Assembly (NCBI RefSeq): GCF_000611645.1
Contig: NW_014012739.1
Coordinates: 1,811 to 19,413 of the forward strand
Reading direction: 5' to 3'
Source: Monoraphidium neglectum
Lineage: Eukaryota > Chlorophyta > Chlorophyceae > Sphaeropleales > Selenastraceae
DNA: 17,603 bases
Shown: positions 16,469 to 17,603 of the stretch, one piece after another
How positions within the stretch are numbered: position 1 is the stretch's first letter
Layout: the number at the start of each line of letters is the position of its first letter
The notes under the pieces: model-generated
Database searches by the model: none
Told to the model about the DNA's origin: nothing
What the model saw: only the letters and a program-made list of their open reading frames with translations
Made by a program: the position numbers and the translations under genes

Positions 16469-17603
16469 TCAAACCACGATGCGCCCCCCGAAGCGCGTGC
16501 CGCCGTAGCTGGTCTTGAACATGCTCGCCAACGAGAAGACGTTGAATGCGCCTACACCCGCAAGGACCGTCACCTCCAGCACTGTGTACCACTGGTGATT
16601 GGAAGGCGGGGGGCCGGGGTCAGAGGGGTGTGCGACGTGAGACGCAGGCGTTTTAGGGCAAAGGGGCCGCGGTCGAGCGTGCCGCGAGGACGGCCGGGCG
16701 TGCGGGCGCGTGAGGGTGTGCTCGGTGCAAGGGCGAGGCGGCGCGCGCGTGGCGCGCGGCGGCCGCGCTCGGCCGGTCCCGGCGCGCATCACGCGGCTGC
16801 TGCAAGACTGGGCGGCTGAGCCGCCGCGCTGGCCTGCAAGGCTGCAGCGCATGTGCAGGCGACCCTGGCGACGCGGCGAGCGCCTCGGCCGACTCACCAG
16901 CGCGCGCCGGTTGTTGCTGTGCTGCGTTAGGCGCAAGGATTGTGGCGGCGGGGCGGGGCGCAAAGCACGGGGTTGACGTTCGGCAGGGGAGGGCCTGCGG
17001 CTTCCAGTCTTGACTTGCGCACAAAAGCCTACGACGCTGCTCGCAGATGTATCGAAACGCGAATCCCCGTTTGAAAAGGGTTTCGAAACCGTCTCTTGCC
17101 TGCTCCCATCTTGCCCGTTCGTGTGCCGATATTCGCTCAGCAACACCACACTCACAAAAGCGCACGCGCGCACACAGCCACGCACATCGTTTCATACACA
17201 CACCCACGCGAGGCCGCGCAGCCCCGCGACTCACGCATGTCTGGATGTGCCTGTCCAGCTTCCGCTGCAGGTAGCGCTGCTCCCCGCTCAAAATGTCCAC
17301 CAGCTCCCCCACCACCATCACGTTGCGCTTCACCTCATCCAAATGGTCCTTCTTGGCGATCTCCTTGCCCCTGAGGCGATAGGGTTCGGGTCGCCGGGGT
17401 TTAGATGGTGGTGGCGGCGGTGGGGTGCGAAACAACACTTCGAATGGTGTGGGGGCCAGGCAGCGGCGGCCGTGCGCGTGCGTGCAGCCCCTGGTAGGCA
17501 GGACCATCCCTTTGCCGCCATATGGATGCACACACCTGGTCTCGTGGCTGCCCTTAGGCACGTTGACTTGGCCAGGCCGTCTGTGTGTGTGTGTGTGTGT
17601 GTG
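16469..17603 (-). CDS. p24/emp24 (TMED) cargo receptor, C-terminal part (gene continues off the right edge)
   Basis: Exons on the minus strand: a possible fragment ending at 17536 (encoding GQVNVPKGSHETR), then 17370-17235, a microexon 16921-16898, and 16591-16469 with the stop. The joined protein reads KEIAKKDHLDEVKRNV, a coiled-coil stretch EQRYLQRKLDRHIQT, the microexon HSNNRRAL, then WYTVLEVTVLAGVGAFNVF as the transmembrane span and a short cytosolic tail ending GGRIVV. This order and spacing match the end of plant p24-beta proteins (AKDEHLDPV, EQKYLKARDTRH, FYTVGEY). p24 proteins cycle between ER and Golgi in COPI/COPII vesicles and select luminal cargo. The GOLD domain and signal peptide are off the window. 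No KKXX signal is visible; the two terminal valines recall TMED2-type tails. The fragment ending at 17536 is the least certain piece. Confidence 0.72.
16898..16921 (-). other. 24-base microexon of the p24 gene
   Basis: On the minus strand CTAACGCAG precedes, and GTGAGT follows, a 24-base segment encoding HSNNRRAL in phase 0. The flanking exons end (TGC/GTGAGT) and begin (CACCAG/TGG) in phase 0. Inserting these 8 residues restores exactly the length that plant p24-beta proteins have between the coiled coil and the membrane span. Without it the SxxxR region just before the membrane would be missing. Confidence 0.7.
17582..17603. repeat. TG/CA microsatellite at the right edge
   Basis: Uninterrupted TG units run to the last base of the window. 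On the minus strand they are CA units, probably at the 3' end of an intron in the p24 gene. Confidence 0.85.

Overview
The window is nuclear DNA from a GC-rich, intron-rich eukaryote, most likely a chlorophyte green alga. Genes carry short GT-AG introns of about 100-550 bases. TGTAA, the usual green-algal poly(A) signal, lies downstream of two genes. Long CAG/CTG and TG/CA microsatellites sit in introns and untranslated regions. The conserved proteins look most like land-plant relatives, and two genes encode EsV-1-7 repeats, a family known from brown algae, some green algae and some large algal viruses. No database search was run; family calls rest on motifs and remembered family sequences.

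Layout from left to right. (1) 1-652, minus: the 5' end of an NPL4-like gene (Cdc48/p97 cofactor), with a CTG/CAG microsatellite touching its start codon. (2) 797-2240: no gene recognised. (3) 2241-6385 and 6386-10430: two direct copies of an approximately 4.1 kb segment. Each copy holds, in order, about 1.5 kb with no recognised gene, a minus-strand single-exon gene for tandem 38-residue EsV-1-7 repeats (8 repeats in copy 1, 7 in copy 2), a TG tract, and the upstream region plus first exon of a mitochondrial DAR GTPase gene. In copy 1 the GTPase part is a dead stub. (4) 10236-13504, plus: the complete GTPase gene (MTG1/SIN2/RbgA class); seven exons join in frame to 455 residues, and one intron appears to be GC-AG. 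(5) 13753-16068, plus: an Ala/Gly-rich coiled-coil protein of unknown function. (6) 16469 to the right edge, minus: the 3' half of a p24/emp24 (TMED) cargo receptor gene with a 24-base microexon.

The most unusual part is the duplicated EsV-1-7 pair. Both proteins begin with 87 residues that contain no acidic residue and resemble an organelle-targeting sequence, and both end in a decayed extra repeat. The duplication breakpoint lies in intron 1 of the GTPase gene. It therefore left a second GTPase upstream region pointing at the second EsV-1-7 gene in antisense. EsV-1-7 copy B and the intact GTPase are divergent neighbours sharing about 1.2 kb of upstream sequence. The other genes are ordinary housekeeping functions (protein quality control, mitochondrial ribosome assembly, ER-Golgi traffic), and nothing indicates that they act together.
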